Shown: piece after piece, positions 12,801 through 21,330 of the stretch
Numbering within the stretch: position 1 is the stretch's first letter
Layout: each line of letters opens with the position of its first letter
Assembly (NCBI GenBank): GCA_029582155.1
Contig: CM055903.1
Coordinates: forward strand, 40,345,353 to 40,409,352
Source: Panopea generosa
Lineage: Eukaryota > Mollusca > Bivalvia > Adapedonta > Hiatellidae
DNA length: 64,000 bases
Direction: 5' to 3'
Translations under genes and position numbers: made by a program
Notes under the pieces: model-generated
Database searches by the model: none
Told to the model about the DNA's origin: nothing
What the model saw: only the letters and a program-made list of their open reading frames with translations

Positions 12801-15800
12801 CCACTTATGCCGACTTATGCCTGTCGTTACATAAACTACAAGCCCTGACAAACATTTTGGTATATAACATTGCTTGTGGCAATGACTGTCCCGCCTACCC
12901 ATATTGTTAATGAACTATTTAGCTCATAGTCACCCTACCATTGACCTTGTATTTGTATGTGCTGCATTCGAGTCCTTGTCTGGTTAGTATTGTTTCTGAG
13001 AGGCCCTCAGGTCAGGCCCTGGATCAAACTGTGACCTTTGGCATGAGTAGCCAGCACTCTATCCACTTCCCTTTCACCCCACCTTTGTGGTTGCCATTAA
13101 AGGATGTAACAAAAAATTTCTATAATGTTGCAAAAGCCTCTACTCACCAAAATCCCTGTATTGTAGATTGATTCTATACACCTCATTTTTACTGATTTCA
13201 CAAATATAGGGACGAGCCGCCGTCCTGTCTGGAATAACGGCCAAACCATATAGTCCTCCTGTAATAAAACACCAACAAAATCAAATCAGGATGATAATAT
13301 ATATTGCTTAGTTGTCATTTTCCTGATTCGAGATTCACAAAGACTGTTTAAATTTGTATCATGGCAATCTGTGCCGAGTTGTCTAAAAATCTCTTCATGG
13401 TTTCACAAGTTATGGAGCAATTTGTGATTGATGGACGAACAGACAGACATCTAAGCTTAAAACAGTATGTCTCCTTCAAAAGGGTGAAGCATATAATTCT
13501 ATTACTTTAGCTATAAAACATTCTTACTCAAGAAGTCATATTTGTAAGCCACAAGAACTCTGCTTTTATCGTTGTTCACTGGTTCCAACCGGTCGATCCA
13601 CATGCTTGATATTAAAGAAATCTCAACGTTTGTGGCCGTCCACACATATCTGTAATTATCAGCAACTATGATCCCTGTGTCTCTCTCCCCGCTTGTATAC
13701 CACATATTCCTGAACAAAGAAGGCACATTAAACATGACATTTCTATCACTTTTTTTCTAGGCCAGGGCTAGAATTTAACTTTTTTGTGCATTGGCAATTT
13801 TGGCCAGTGCCTAAAATTTCAACTGGCCAAATTTGAAACCAACTGGCCAAACCAATTTTTGCAGAAACTTGTAGTCCTAAATGTCTTAATAAACCTAAAA
13901 TTAATTGTTTCAAAGCTTACATGTTATTTAATATATGTATGCATTATTAGCTTGTATTTGGTATCAAGGTTATTATATATGTTAAGGTACAATTCAAAGC
14001 AGTACTTTACGAAACAAAATATTTTAAATTATAAAATTGTCTTTGTTATTTATCATACTACCATAAATAAATGCATACAATGATATATCATAAATAAACA
14101 CTTTTCACTAAATAAAAATATGAATCATGGATTCAACAATAACAAGTGTACAGAGACTGAGATTGAGACAAACACACATTTCTATTTATAAAATTAATAT
14201 AGCCAATGGCCGTTCGTTTAAAAATTAGATCTAGCTAAGGACGATTGTTTAACATGTGTAAATGATAAGCTGTCGCTCCCATTTCATTACAGTATTAACA
14301 GAAGGATTATTTCTCTTTTTTCTTGTTGGGACTCATTTTCATTCGTCGGTTCAATGGAGAAAAAGATGTTATTTTATCAGCAATTTTAACAGCTCACAAA
14401 ATATATAAACAATAAATTTGACGGGTTTCAACTTTTCTATTATTTTATAAAGTGAATGCGCGATCGATCAAACTAGACGCAGTCTTCTCATTATGTTGTT
14501 GACAGGTTTAAACTTTACTTCCTTTTTGCAGAATGAACTCGAGGTGTAATCCCAACTGATTTTTGTTCTTTATTCTATAGTAAATAATAAAAGTTTGAAG
14601 GCTTGTCATTCATAGAGAAACCCAAATGAAAGAAGTGAAACTTACATTTTACTGTTTATCAACATCTGCACTTTCAAAATATGATGAGAAAAGTAGGGGT
14701 CATGTGTCATATAAGAGATTCCGAAATCATGTATTCATACCCAAATTACCAAGCATCAATTTTTTTTTTCTAAATTCACAATTCAAACATGACAATGCTA
14801 TCAAAATGTTCAAAATACATCAATAATGCCATTTAAATAAAAAAAGAGCATTAAAATAAGGAAAATGCATTTTTAAAGAAGAAGAAATAACCGCCATTAT
14901 GCAACCCCACGGAAGCACTTCCTTTTTCCAATGGTGGTACTATGCCTCGAGATCAAAAACAATTGGACGCAGTTTTCTCATATAAATATTTAATACATGT
15001 CATTGACAATCGTGCTGCTAGGGGGTAATTTGGTGCGAGAAGCAAATGAAATTGGGTAAGATTGACAAGAACTCGTTATTTTTTACCAGAATAATACGTG
15101 TTTATTTTCAAACATCAATAAAATGAATACAATAAGTAATTTTCTCAACTTGAAATCCACTCACAAAAAAATGCCAGCTTAAGTAATTTCAACTCGCATT
15201 TTCAAAATACAGCTTGCATTTTGCGAGTGGCGACTGCTTAAATTCGAGCCCTGTAGGCCAGAAACTACATGCTCATATTGCAATATAATGTAATACAACT
15301 TGCAGTCTTTTGATCATTTGTCTCTCACCAAATAGGTCCGTTCAGAAACACTGCTTAAAATCGGAGCCGGCCATATCAAGTACATTTTTTTTAATGGGGC
15401 TTAATGCCATTTTCAACACATTTCAGGTTATATATGGCATATCCAGTTTTACTGGTGGAGGAAGACCTCAGACTTGGTCAGACTGAGTAGAACCACCGTC
15501 CTTCCACAAGTAACTGGCAAACTTTCTCAAATAAAGTTTTTGGAGTGAGCGGAACTCAAACATATATCAAGTCCACTCTTAATGTTAAGCACCAAGTAAA
15601 GAGGACACGCAATAAAAAGATGTTACTGATAATAGTGTAAGTAATACCTTGCTACATCCAAACTTTTCAGACGGCTCCTTACAAAAAAATGCTCTGCATC
15701 ATCATCAACAGAAAGCAGGATGGCACCATCACGCTGAAAATAAATGGAAAAGCATAAAGTGGAACATATCGCCATTTTGAATATATATCGCATATTCAGT

Positions 15801-18567
15801 TCATTTGGTGGAGAAAGACCTCAAAATTAATCTAATCTGGAGACCAATTGCCTTTCCATTTTCAACTGACAAACTCATTTTGGACTAAGCTGGGTTTAAT
15901 TGATTGAATGAATATTTAGCATCATTTTTATGCCATCAAGGGCTAACAGACGATCAGTAAACCTAGCGTTTTTATCACCATATTGGGAAGATGACCCTTA
16001 AAATTGGGAATTTTAGCGTCATTTTCATCAACATTGGGAAAACTTTTGCATTTAAGATATTTGTTCAACTAAATAAAAATGTGTACACTTGTGTCTCTGG
16101 CCATTTAATTAAAGAATCAATGCTATACACAATTCAGAATGGGGAAAACTTTGTTTATTTTATCAAGGAATTATGGCAAATTTCCATTTACAAGTATTGA
16201 AGCTTTCAACAAGGAGTTTTTATCACTTAATTGGGGAAAAAAAAATTTGCCATTGGGAATATGACCCAATAACGGCTATAAAAATGGCGGAGAAAAACCA
16301 CTTCAACTTAACCACTTTTTCCTTCGAACCTGGTAGGTTAACCAGTACTCGAGCACACCATATCTCTGCAAGAAGCTGATTACTTTCCCAGTTGAATGAG
16401 CAATGACATACATACTTTATGAGATGCAATGTCAGTGTTTACTCCAGAGCGTGTTTCTTGCATTTTTGACGCAATTAAATCTCATTTGACGCAATCAAGT
16501 TTGTTTATTGCATCTGCTATGATGCAACCTTAAAAATACAGAAATTCAAATTACGCATATTGGTTTTTGAGATATTTTTACAATGCTAGCTGTTTTGACA
16601 GATCACATGGTCTGATCAAAAAAACCTGGTCACCCGGTTCAACCAAGTTACATAAACACTTTAATTCGTGATTAACGCTATGTTGATGCAATTGCATGGA
16701 CGATTATGATCACATACATAATTTCCCGCGAAGCAATATTGTAGTTTGCGACGACGCTTGCTCGCATATGATCAAGACTAAGACAACATCTGTGAAAACA
16801 AACAGATGCTGCAACAATAGTACTAATATATACCCAGTTTTATATAAAGATGAAATGTGGAAATCGTGCAACTTAAGTTGCAGTTTTGAAGTAAACCCGA
16901 TTAAGTAAAATATGTATTTTTTACCACCGTTTATTCAAGTTGATTAAGTTTAAAACTAGTCAATTGATGACCTCAAGATTTTAAAAATGACCCCCAGATT
17001 TTTAGTTAGTGGGTCAGCAATGACCCCTTAAAAATTGGAGCTGGAGAAAACACTGCAATGTTGTACATCTATCATCACAGAGATTGTTGCCAAACGGGGA
17101 TCGAACACAAGACCCATGGATTGGTAGTCAGACATGCTACTGACTGAGCTAACTGGTCCTGGCTGAGCTGGGTTTAAACCTGCAACTTCAGATGTGATAC
17201 AGATATATCTCTTAGACACAGAGAATCCTAATATAAAAAAGAAAATATTGTATATTCTTGCAGTATTGCACCTACCTGTATATGGTTATATAATGTTAGG
17301 TGTAAAAATCAATTTGATGCATGAACATAAATCAATTACAAAATTGTCCTGTCCCAGTATGATGTTGTAATAAATTGTTATTAAGGCTGTTTTTAAAACA
17401 AGAGTTGTCAGAAGACAACAAAGCTCTCCCCTGGGTGTCTTAGTCCAAAAAGGGCCATAACTGTGCAAAAATGCAATCCAGAATTATGGTTCTTGTCTCA
17501 GTGTGTTCCATTGATGATGGTGAACACATATGCAAAGTTTCATTCACATCGAATAAGTGGTTGTATAGATATCTTAAACTTAAAATCGAAAGTTTAACCT
17601 GGGTGCCTACAGACGACAACAACGTCGACGCAGGGGTCATGGCAATAGCTCTCCTTGGACTTCGTCCCGGCAAGCTAAAAATATATGTTTGCCATGCTCC
17701 CACCTACTCACTCAAAATTGCAGCTACCCAAATTTTTTTATTGACCAAAACGTAAAAAAAAATTTTCAGGTTTTCTGTTCATTTTTCTTTAAAATCAAAA
17801 TATGGCAAAAAAAATTATCTTCCTACTTACTCATATAAAAAATATTGGCTAGAAAAAGAGCAAACAAATATTTTTTTAAAGATGGCCTAATGTTTATGAC
17901 TAATGGAGCCTCGCAGAGATGCTAACTTACCTGGCAAGCTCTGGCAGCCTCGTCGTATGCTAGAGGCGGGTAGTTGACAAAGTGGTAGCACCTGTTATCA
18001 TTTGATACCCAGTCACTGGGGCATACTGGAATAGACATGCATTAATATTTAACCTTTCTTCAATTCAACACACTATAATTATGTTATAAAAGACTGTTTT
18101 GTTAGTGGAGATATATCTCTGATGAAATATTCATAAAATCTTACAGACCAACCATTCTTTCACAACTGGCACATTTTCTCACATAAAATATATTATATAG
18201 ATCTACCTAACAACCAATTTCTTTTTCAAACATAATATATACATTTTTAGATCACATTTTTTAAATAAAATACCCACACTATTCCAATTTAGGTGTGAAC
18301 AAACTCCAATCAAAAAAAAAAAATCAGACTCTATTATAGATAACTTCTGTGTGGACATGAGAAAATTGGCTCTTATGGAGGGTTGTTGCTGATGTTCGGA
18401 TGGTAAAATATGCATCTATGAGTGAAGTAAATAAAACTGTTGTTAGAATGAGGCAATTAGTTTCAAATAAGTGCAGTATAGACATACCAAGGAAGTTGAA
18501 ATTCTGTGAAAACACTCCACTGCATCCACACAACAGCAGCACAAACAGAATCTTCATATTGTCATAT
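617..18567 (-). CDS. Cont: Contactin-family adhesion protein, 5' half of gene (signal peptide, C-type lectin domain, Ig1-Ig3)
   Basis: Ten coding exons on the minus strand join in frame: 18488-18557 (coding part), 17931-18025, 15648-15733, 13528-13709, 13148-13258, 8673-8999, 6121-6222, 3408-3662, 1871-1976 and 617-810. All have AG acceptors and GT donors, and every junction phase is consistent, giving about 509 residues before the left window edge. The predicted product starts with a signal peptide. A C-type lectin domain follows, opening with CPSDW and closing with PYICEI, and then three Ig domains with paired Cys (LEC/YQC, LLC/YYC, LEC/YSC). Known biology: invertebrate contactins combine an N-terminal lectin domain with six Ig domains, four fibronectin III domains and a GPI anchor, and act in septate junctions and neuron-glia adhesion with neurexin IV and neuroglian. 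The FNIII and GPI part should lie beyond position 1. Introns are long and loaded with transposons. Another secreted lectin-Ig protein is possible, but the domain order fits contactin best. Confidence 0.9.
1103..1388 (+). mobile_element. tRNA-derived SINE, family 1
   Basis: The head resembles a tRNA promoter: an A box in GATTAGCTCAGTTGTTAG and a B box in GAGTTTGAATCCC. A body common to several copies in this window follows (GGAGATGGGGTGTGCTCGAG and CTTCCAGGATCCCAGGAAAG), with a 3' end ATTCAATCAATC. Related copies are at 6326-6545, 15897-17160, 31419-31640, 36775-36945, 46555-46730 and 57498-57824. Confidence 0.8.
1871..1976 (-). CDS. Cont: Contactin exon, first half of Ig3
   Basis: The exon encodes GGEYDPEIQDGFIKLIPSKA and then ITGMNISLECFAYG, giving the first Cys of Ig3. 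The acceptor is TTCCAG at 1977-1978 and the donor GTATGTATTC at 1861-1870. Confidence 0.87.
2503..2735. repeat. 21-bp minisatellite in contactin intron
   Basis: About eleven tandem units of period 21 bp, approximately AACAACCCCTGATCAATATT, alternate CTGATC and CTAATC variants. No coding role is apparent. Confidence 0.9.
3408..3662 (-). CDS. Cont: Contactin exon, second half of Ig2
   Basis: The exon encodes IRYTWMKEAIDG (core Trp), LFISGDGKLMFSEV and SSDNGIYYCVATLTST (the second Cys), ending GITLNITSS. The acceptor is TTAAG at 3663-3665 and the donor GTAAGTT at 3401-3407. Confidence 0.9.
4449..5484. mobile_element. Tc1/mariner-superfamily-like element (pogo/Tigger type ends), non-autonomous
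   Basis: The left end reads CAGTAGAACTTCGATTGCTC and the right end, reverse-complemented, CAGTAGAACTTCGATAGCTG. Both are bordered by TA (4447-4448, 5485-5486), the target of this superfamily. No transposase ORF remains inside. A C run of about 27 bp lies near 4849-4872. A shorter relative is at 35341-35543. Confidence 0.7.
4849..4872 (+). repeat. Poly-C tract
   Basis: An uninterrupted run of C lies inside the 4449-5484 element. The length is probably unstable and hard to sequence exactly. Confidence 0.9.
6121..6222 (-). CDS. Cont: Contactin exon, first half of Ig2
   Basis: This short exon encodes TLGEFSNVQTATVNPVSNKG followed by TTLLCPEIPSKRSE. It provides the first Cys of Ig2 and is typical of the contactin Ig2 start. 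The acceptor is TTTCAG, the donor GTAAGAAAGT, and both flanking introns are phase 1. Confidence 0.88.
6326..6545 (-). mobile_element. SINE family 1, partial copy
   Basis: On the minus strand it reads as the SINE body (the reverse complement contains CCTAGCCACTCTTTCCTGGG, AACCAGTACTC and GATAACTTTCCCACTTGAAT). The tRNA-like head is missing beyond about 6545. Confidence 0.7.
6850..7930. repeat. Mollusc-type tandem repeat, about 156-bp period
   Basis: Units share CAAGTTTCATAAAATTCCAA, GAAATAGC-CAGACAAGAATTTGG, GGCCATAACTCTGTGAAAAA and AACACAAAGACAATATGC. The first motif recurs near 6979, 7119, 7219, 7371, 7527, 7683 and 7823, giving 152-156 bp spacing in the regular part. The block ends in TTTTGGGGGAGCATAATAAA. 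Short open frames here come from the repeat and are not genes. The same core appears at 17395-17705 and 18610-18920. Confidence 0.8.
8673..8999 (-). CDS. Cont: Contactin exon, complete Ig1 domain
   Basis: The exon encodes GPKFIVEAKDTVIL, then VFLECIASGIPQPSYLWTR, with the second Cys in DAGVYQCQASNSEG. This is a full I-set Ig domain in one exon, with the Trp core and the DxGxYxC motif. The acceptor is TTTCAG at 9000-9001 and the donor GTGAGTTGGC at 8663-8672. Confidence 0.92.
9028..9115. repeat. About 33-bp tandem triplication next to Ig1 exon acceptor
   Basis: Three copies of a GTGGGTCTCTGAATATTTTC unit lie 30-115 bp upstream, in transcript direction, of the acceptor for exon 8673-8999, so they occupy the usual branch-point neighbourhood. 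Confidence 0.75.
9333..9566 (-). mobile_element. tRNA(Leu/Ser-like)-derived SINE, family 2
   Basis: On the minus strand the head reads CCGTGGCTGAGTGGTCTAAG (A box) and GGTAGGTTCGAGTCCCGCTG (B box). The body follows (TGAGAAAGTTTGC and CTTGCGGAAGGACGGTTGTT), with a 3' part GCCATATATAACCTGAAATA. Other copies are at 15394-15560, 27578-27803, 30968-31175, 41766-42040 and 49435-49700. Confidence 0.85.
9588..9765 (+). repeat. Left arm of an inverted repeat pair
   Basis: The segment begins GGGACAGTTATTGCAACAAG and contains ACCAAAATGCTTGTCA and GGTGGCCATCCAAGAAGC. The same order occurs in reverse complement at 12715-12893. The two could be the ends of one roughly 3.3-kb element or two opposed copies of a short repeat. 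Confidence 0.65.
10475..11553 (+). mobile_element. Non-autonomous hAT-like element (CAGGGCT ends), copy 1
   Basis: The ends are CAGGGCTCGAATTTAA and, reverse-complemented, CAGGGCTAGAATTTAA, flanked by TACCT and TACTT (a 5-bp target duplication with one mismatch). The internal sequence from 10926 reads MADKITSFFQLTTDE in frame before a possible splice donor. I interpret this as the remaining first exon of a transposase, since hAT proteins often start with a short SFF-type segment. The rest of the transposase is gone. A second copy lies in reverse at 13763-15253. The 5-bp duplication suits the hAT5-like group; that subgroup call is inference. Confidence 0.75.
12715..12893 (-). repeat. Right arm of an inverted repeat pair
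   Basis: In reverse complement it matches 9588-9765: GGGACAGTCATTGCCACAAG, then ACCAAAATGTTTGTCAGGG and GTGGCCATCCGAGAAATCC. Confidence 0.65.
13148..13258 (-). CDS. Cont: Contactin exon, end of C-type lectin domain and linker
   Basis: The exon encodes GLYGLAVIPDRTAARPYICEI, which ends the lectin fold at the last Cys. The linker NEVYRINLQYRDF joins DYGIPYSD of the first Ig exon across a phase-1 intron. The acceptor is TTACAG and the donor GTGAGTA. Confidence 0.85.
13360..13500. repeat. Fragment of a common dispersed repeat
   Basis: Contains GGTTTCACAAGTTATGGAGC, GACGAACAGACAGACAT and an end CAAAAGGGTGAAGCATATAA. It resembles the terminal part of the 'GGCCATAACTC' repeat family elsewhere in the window. 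Confidence 0.5.
13528..13709 (-). CDS. Cont: Contactin exon, C-type lectin domain core
   Basis: The exon encodes NMWYTSGERDTG, YRYVWTATN and MWIDRLEPVNNDKSR. The W-x-x-x-x segments and the LEPVNND loop correspond to the lectin long-loop region. Classical EPN plus WND sugar-binding motifs are not clearly present, so calcium or sugar binding is uncertain. The acceptor is at 13710-13711 and the donor GTAAGAA at 13521-13527. Confidence 0.85.
13763..15253 (-). mobile_element. Non-autonomous hAT-like element (CAGGGCT ends), copy 2, with nested insertion
   Basis: This is the reverse-complement copy of 10475-11553, with ends CAGGGCTAGAATTTAA and CAGGGCTCGAATTTAA on opposite strands. It has a perfect 5-bp flanking duplication TAGGC (13758-13762, 15254-15258). 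It is longer than copy 1 because of a 402-bp insert at 14544-14945. It sits in the intron between two lectin-domain exons of contactin. Confidence 0.8.
14544..14945 (-). mobile_element. 402-bp MITE nested in the hAT-like element
   Basis: Flanked by CTCGAG on both sides (14538-14543, 14946-14951), while copy 1 has a single CTCGAG at the equivalent place near 10778. Read on the minus strand it starts GCATAGTACCACCATTGG and ends GGGATTACAC. Homologous copies are at about 38570-38880 and 48075-48385. No ORF of interest. Confidence 0.8.
15394..15560 (-). mobile_element. SINE family 2, head-truncated copy
   Basis: Carries the family 2 body (GGTTATATATGGCATATCC, GGAGGAAGACCTCA, CCTTCCACAAGTAACTGGC) but loses the tRNA-like head after GAGCGGAACTC. 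Confidence 0.75.
15648..15733 (-). CDS. Cont: Contactin exon, C-type lectin domain middle part
   Basis: The exon encodes RDGAILLSVDDDAEHFFV and then RSRLKSLDVAR, matching the 'GA-L-S-V-D-AE--F' segment conserved in C-type lectin folds. The acceptor is TTTTCAG and the donor GTATTAC. It ends two bases into an Arg codon completed by the next exon. Confidence 0.85.
15897..17160 (-). mobile_element. SINE family 1 copy split by two insertions
   Basis: SINE pieces lie at 15897-15966 (3' tail), 16308-16432 (body) and 17056-17160 (tRNA-like head, B box and A box in reverse). Between them are an unclassified segment of about 340 bp (15967-16307) and a 623-bp inverted-repeat element (16433-17055). Joining the three pieces reproduces the order of the intact copy at 57498-57824. 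Confidence 0.75.
16433..17055. mobile_element. hAT-like MITE (CAGTGTT ends) inserted in a SINE
   Basis: The left end is CAGTGTTTACTCCAGAGC and the right end, reverse-complemented, CAGTGTTTTCTCCAGCTCC. It is flanked by direct CAATGT (16427-16432, 17056-17061). Only about 15 terminal bases match, no transposase remains, and the host SINE resumes exactly after it. Confidence 0.75.
17395..17705. repeat. Common dispersed 'GGCCATAACTC' repeat
   Basis: Contains AAAAGGGCCATAACTGTGCA, GGTGAACACATATGCAAAGTTTC split over the body, and GGGGTCATGGCAATAGCTCT. Open frames on both strands here, up to 94 codons, are repeat-derived. Confidence 0.6.
17931..18025 (-). CDS. Cont: Contactin exon, start of C-type lectin domain
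   Basis: The exon encodes CPSDWVSNDKRCYHF followed by an AYDEAARACQ helix. This is the first Cys-Pro-x-x-Trp plus second Cys and the alpha-1 helix pattern of long-form C-type lectin-like domains. The acceptor is TTCCAG and the donor GTAAGTTAGC; it ends in phase 0. Confidence 0.88.
18488..18567 (-). CDS. Cont: Contactin exon with start codon and signal peptide
   Basis: The ATG is at 18557-18555. The peptide begins MKILFVLLLCGCSGVFSQ: a Lys, a Leu/Val-rich hydrophobic core and small residues before a likely cleavage after VFS, which is a textbook secretory signal. The acceptor is at 18568-18569 and the donor (GTATGTC) at 18481-18487. The exon ends in phase 1, and the split codon joins the next exon to give V-C-P-S-D-W. 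Confidence 0.85.
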
Positions 18568-18609
18568 CTGAAACATAAAACACATACAGACATATTTATA
18601 TACAAAAAC

Positions 18610-18920
18610 TAGAAATGTGTCTGTCGACATGAATACCCCCGCTATTGATCAGAAACCAATATTTTACCAAAAATTAAGTAAAAAAGGGGCCATAACACCT
18701 GTAAAATTTGACCAACATTGACAAAAATTAAACTTAACCTGTATTTTGTAATTATACAGAGACACAGAATATATAAGTTTCATAAAAAAAACCTTTCAGA
18801 AGTTATTGATCGGAAACCAATATTTACCTCGGAAAGACAAAAGAACGGACAGGGTAAACGCTTAATGCTGCATCTCCATTCTTTGAATGGCGTTAAAGAA
18901 TGGTGGGGGCATAAAAAAGT
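18610..18920. repeat. Common dispersed repeat copy upstream of contactin ATG exon
   Basis: Begins AGAAATGTGTCTGTCGACAT, includes AAAAAGGGGCCATAACACC and ends near GGTGGGGGCATAAAAAAG. It is related to the family at 17395-17705 and overlaps the intron just upstream of the contactin start-codon exon. Confidence 0.55.
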
Positions 18921-19221
18921 GCTCTGTCTTTTGGAATCATGAATGGTTGGAAACAGCAAGTAGTGACTGAATGTGAGTGGGCGGAGTATCATACCATGTG
19001 CCTGTGGTATCATCATGGTCCAGTACCATGCTTAATAGAATACTGAATCAAGCAGTCACCATCGTGACATGGCTGAAAATGTGTTGAAAGTGGTGTGAAC
19101 CAACATAAATATTACAATTAAATCATTCAACAGAACCTTCAAACAGAGTCAATGGACCTCAATCTCTTAAAGTATTAAATAACAATTAACAGCTCTGTGC
19201 TTGTCAAATAAAAGTACTTAC

Positions 19222-19300
19222 ATAATCGAAAGTTAATTGGTTTGGCCGATGTCGGTGACAACCAAACGTTGTTTATCACAAATCAATTATTGGAAAAAAT
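19222..19300 (-). other. Possible 5' untranslated exon of the contactin gene
   Basis: The ATG exon has an AG acceptor 10 bp upstream of the ATG (exon start 18567), so at least one upstream non-coding exon must exist. A strong donor, GTAAGTACT on the minus strand, sits at 19213-19221, about 650 bp upstream, and would end an exon at 19222. The outer boundary is a guess, no TATA box was recognised, and transcript data would decide it. Confidence 0.3.
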
Positions 19301-21125
19301 CATCTTCGTATTCCATTCAGTCGTTTCCTAATAGTTTTCTTTTGATTTTAAAAGGAACAGGCAAATATGATCTTTTTAGCTGGTGAAGTGCTTTCTGTTG
19401 TTCCACTTTCAATCAGCAGTACATAGTATCAGTTTTGTCGCTAGGAAATTATTATTATATTTGTGAAATAATCAAATATTTATTTATAACTGATTCTGGT
19501 TTGCAGTTTCATTTCAGAAATACTTTAAAAGGATGCCGGTGGTTTTGTCAATCTACTGGTACGTCTACATTAATTTTGTGTTGAAAACAGGTAGTGGTTT
19601 TGTCAACCTTAATTTCCTGCTTAATTGAGTAGTGTTATGTGGCATGCCAATTAACCAGATGTGATTATCCGATATACTGCAAGAAGACTGACAATTGTGG
19701 ATAGGTGAGAACTGGGGCTATAATTATATACGTAGTCAAGTATTTTATTGAAAAGTAACAATAATAAAATATTCAATATTTTTTTATAATCAAAAAATAA
19801 ACAATTTTAGGCAAAACTCAAATCAATATCATCATCATCAACGCTGCTGATTCAAACAAATCAACCTTTTAATAAAGATTGCACATCACGTGCAAACTGA
19901 AACTGCTAATTGATAAATATACATGTATATGATTTTTAAGATTGTATTTCCAAACTTTTTGAAAAGTCGACATGTGCAAATACAGACTGCTAATTAATTA
20001 ATATATAATCGTTTTGGTTAATTTGGTGACAATTATAATAATGTAGACGAAACAACCTATCCCCCACTATATAAAATAAGGTAGACGAAATCACTTATGG
20101 CTAACTATATAAATAGGTAGATGAACCGATTGACAAAACCACCATAATTCCTTTTAACCAGGTATATAAACTAAAGATCGATCCTGATAAAGCATTAATT
20201 CATCTTTGCCAATTGTTATGATGAATAAATTAATAACCATATTTTCTACTTTTTACTGTTCCAATGTGCTAAAAAAGTTTTAATAAACACGAAGCATTGC
20301 AGTTTAGACATAAGAACCAGATACATTAGTGTTCTTCACAGGTAGGAATGCAAGCATTTGGGGGTAAGAGCGCATAAACACCTTCAACACATTTTCAAGC
20401 GCTGTGTAAGGCCAGGGCTCAAACTAGAGGGTGACGTAGGTGAATTGCTATTTTCAGGGTGAAGGCAAAGTTTAAGTCACCTTAAAATTAATAACATTGC
20501 TTTTTTTCTTTAATCCGGCAAAGTGCAATTAACAATTAAATTCAATAGTTGGCATGTACTCTAGTCCGTCGAGAAGTGTCACTGCAGGTGGAAATGTAAA
20601 TTGCAATAATCTGTTACTTCTGCTCCAAATATCCCCACAGCCAATTTCCAGCCTATGCACATGTTTACCTTGCGACCTGACTCCATCATTGTATCAGTTG
20701 CTAGGCAACGTAATCGTTTGAGTGACAAAGATCAAGAAACCCTTGATGATGGTATTAAACACCAAGCATCCATCTGACACCGATCATTTCATCAGCTGTC
20801 AATCAAAGTTTTCCAAGAACAAAGTAATTTTCAATGTGTGTTATAATCTGCACTTGTGTTTGCGGGCAGCACAGTATGTGGGCAGATCGTAATTCAACTA
20901 CAAACTATATTTTCAACTGAATAATTATATTTTCAACTGAATAATTAGCGCATTTAATTGAACAATTTACTGATGATTAAAGAAGTATTGATAATTATGT
21001 TGCCACTGTTGGCGATAAATGTTTGAGCCGAAATAAACAAAGTGAATTGATAACAACAACCGTTAATTCAGTGTCTGTGAGTGATGTATAGAATTCATTT
21101 GGAATATAATTGTTTTGTCACTCAT
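19301..21125. other. Gene-free stretch
   Basis: AT-rich sequence with no ORF that looks coding. One solitary CAGGGCTC-like terminus (near 20412) may be a relic of the CAGGGCT transposon family. The contactin promoter should lie here, but no core promoter element was recognised. Confidence 0.5.
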
Positions 21126-21129
21126 GTAA

Positions 21130-21330
21130 ATGCATGGGTGGGGGGGGTGTGGGGGGGGGGGGGGGGGGGATTCAGACGGCATTATAATTAAAACATTATG
21201 CCTAGTTGGTGTTTTCATAAAAATAGCTAAAAGGGTAAAAGTTTTATGCCTTGTCTTCTATAATCGCTGGTACTTCCGTCTTTGGATCTTTTTTCTTCTC
21301 AAAATTTTATTAATTTTCTGTCAAGATATT
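21130..21330. repeat. Dispersed repeat with poly-G end, inverted relative of 300-560
   Basis: A long G run (21137-21169) leads into GACGGCATTATAATTAAAAC and TAGTTGGTGTTTTCATAAAA, ending GGTACTTCCGTC. The mirror order is present at 300-560. Confidence 0.55.

Noticed and set aside
17440..17755. Overlapping frames of 87 and 94 codons
   Set aside because: Both derive from the dispersed 'GGCCATAACTC' repeat.
20405..20480. Another CAGGGCT-ended transposon
   Set aside because: Only one end-like sequence (CAGGGCTCAAACTAG) was found; no partner end or duplication.
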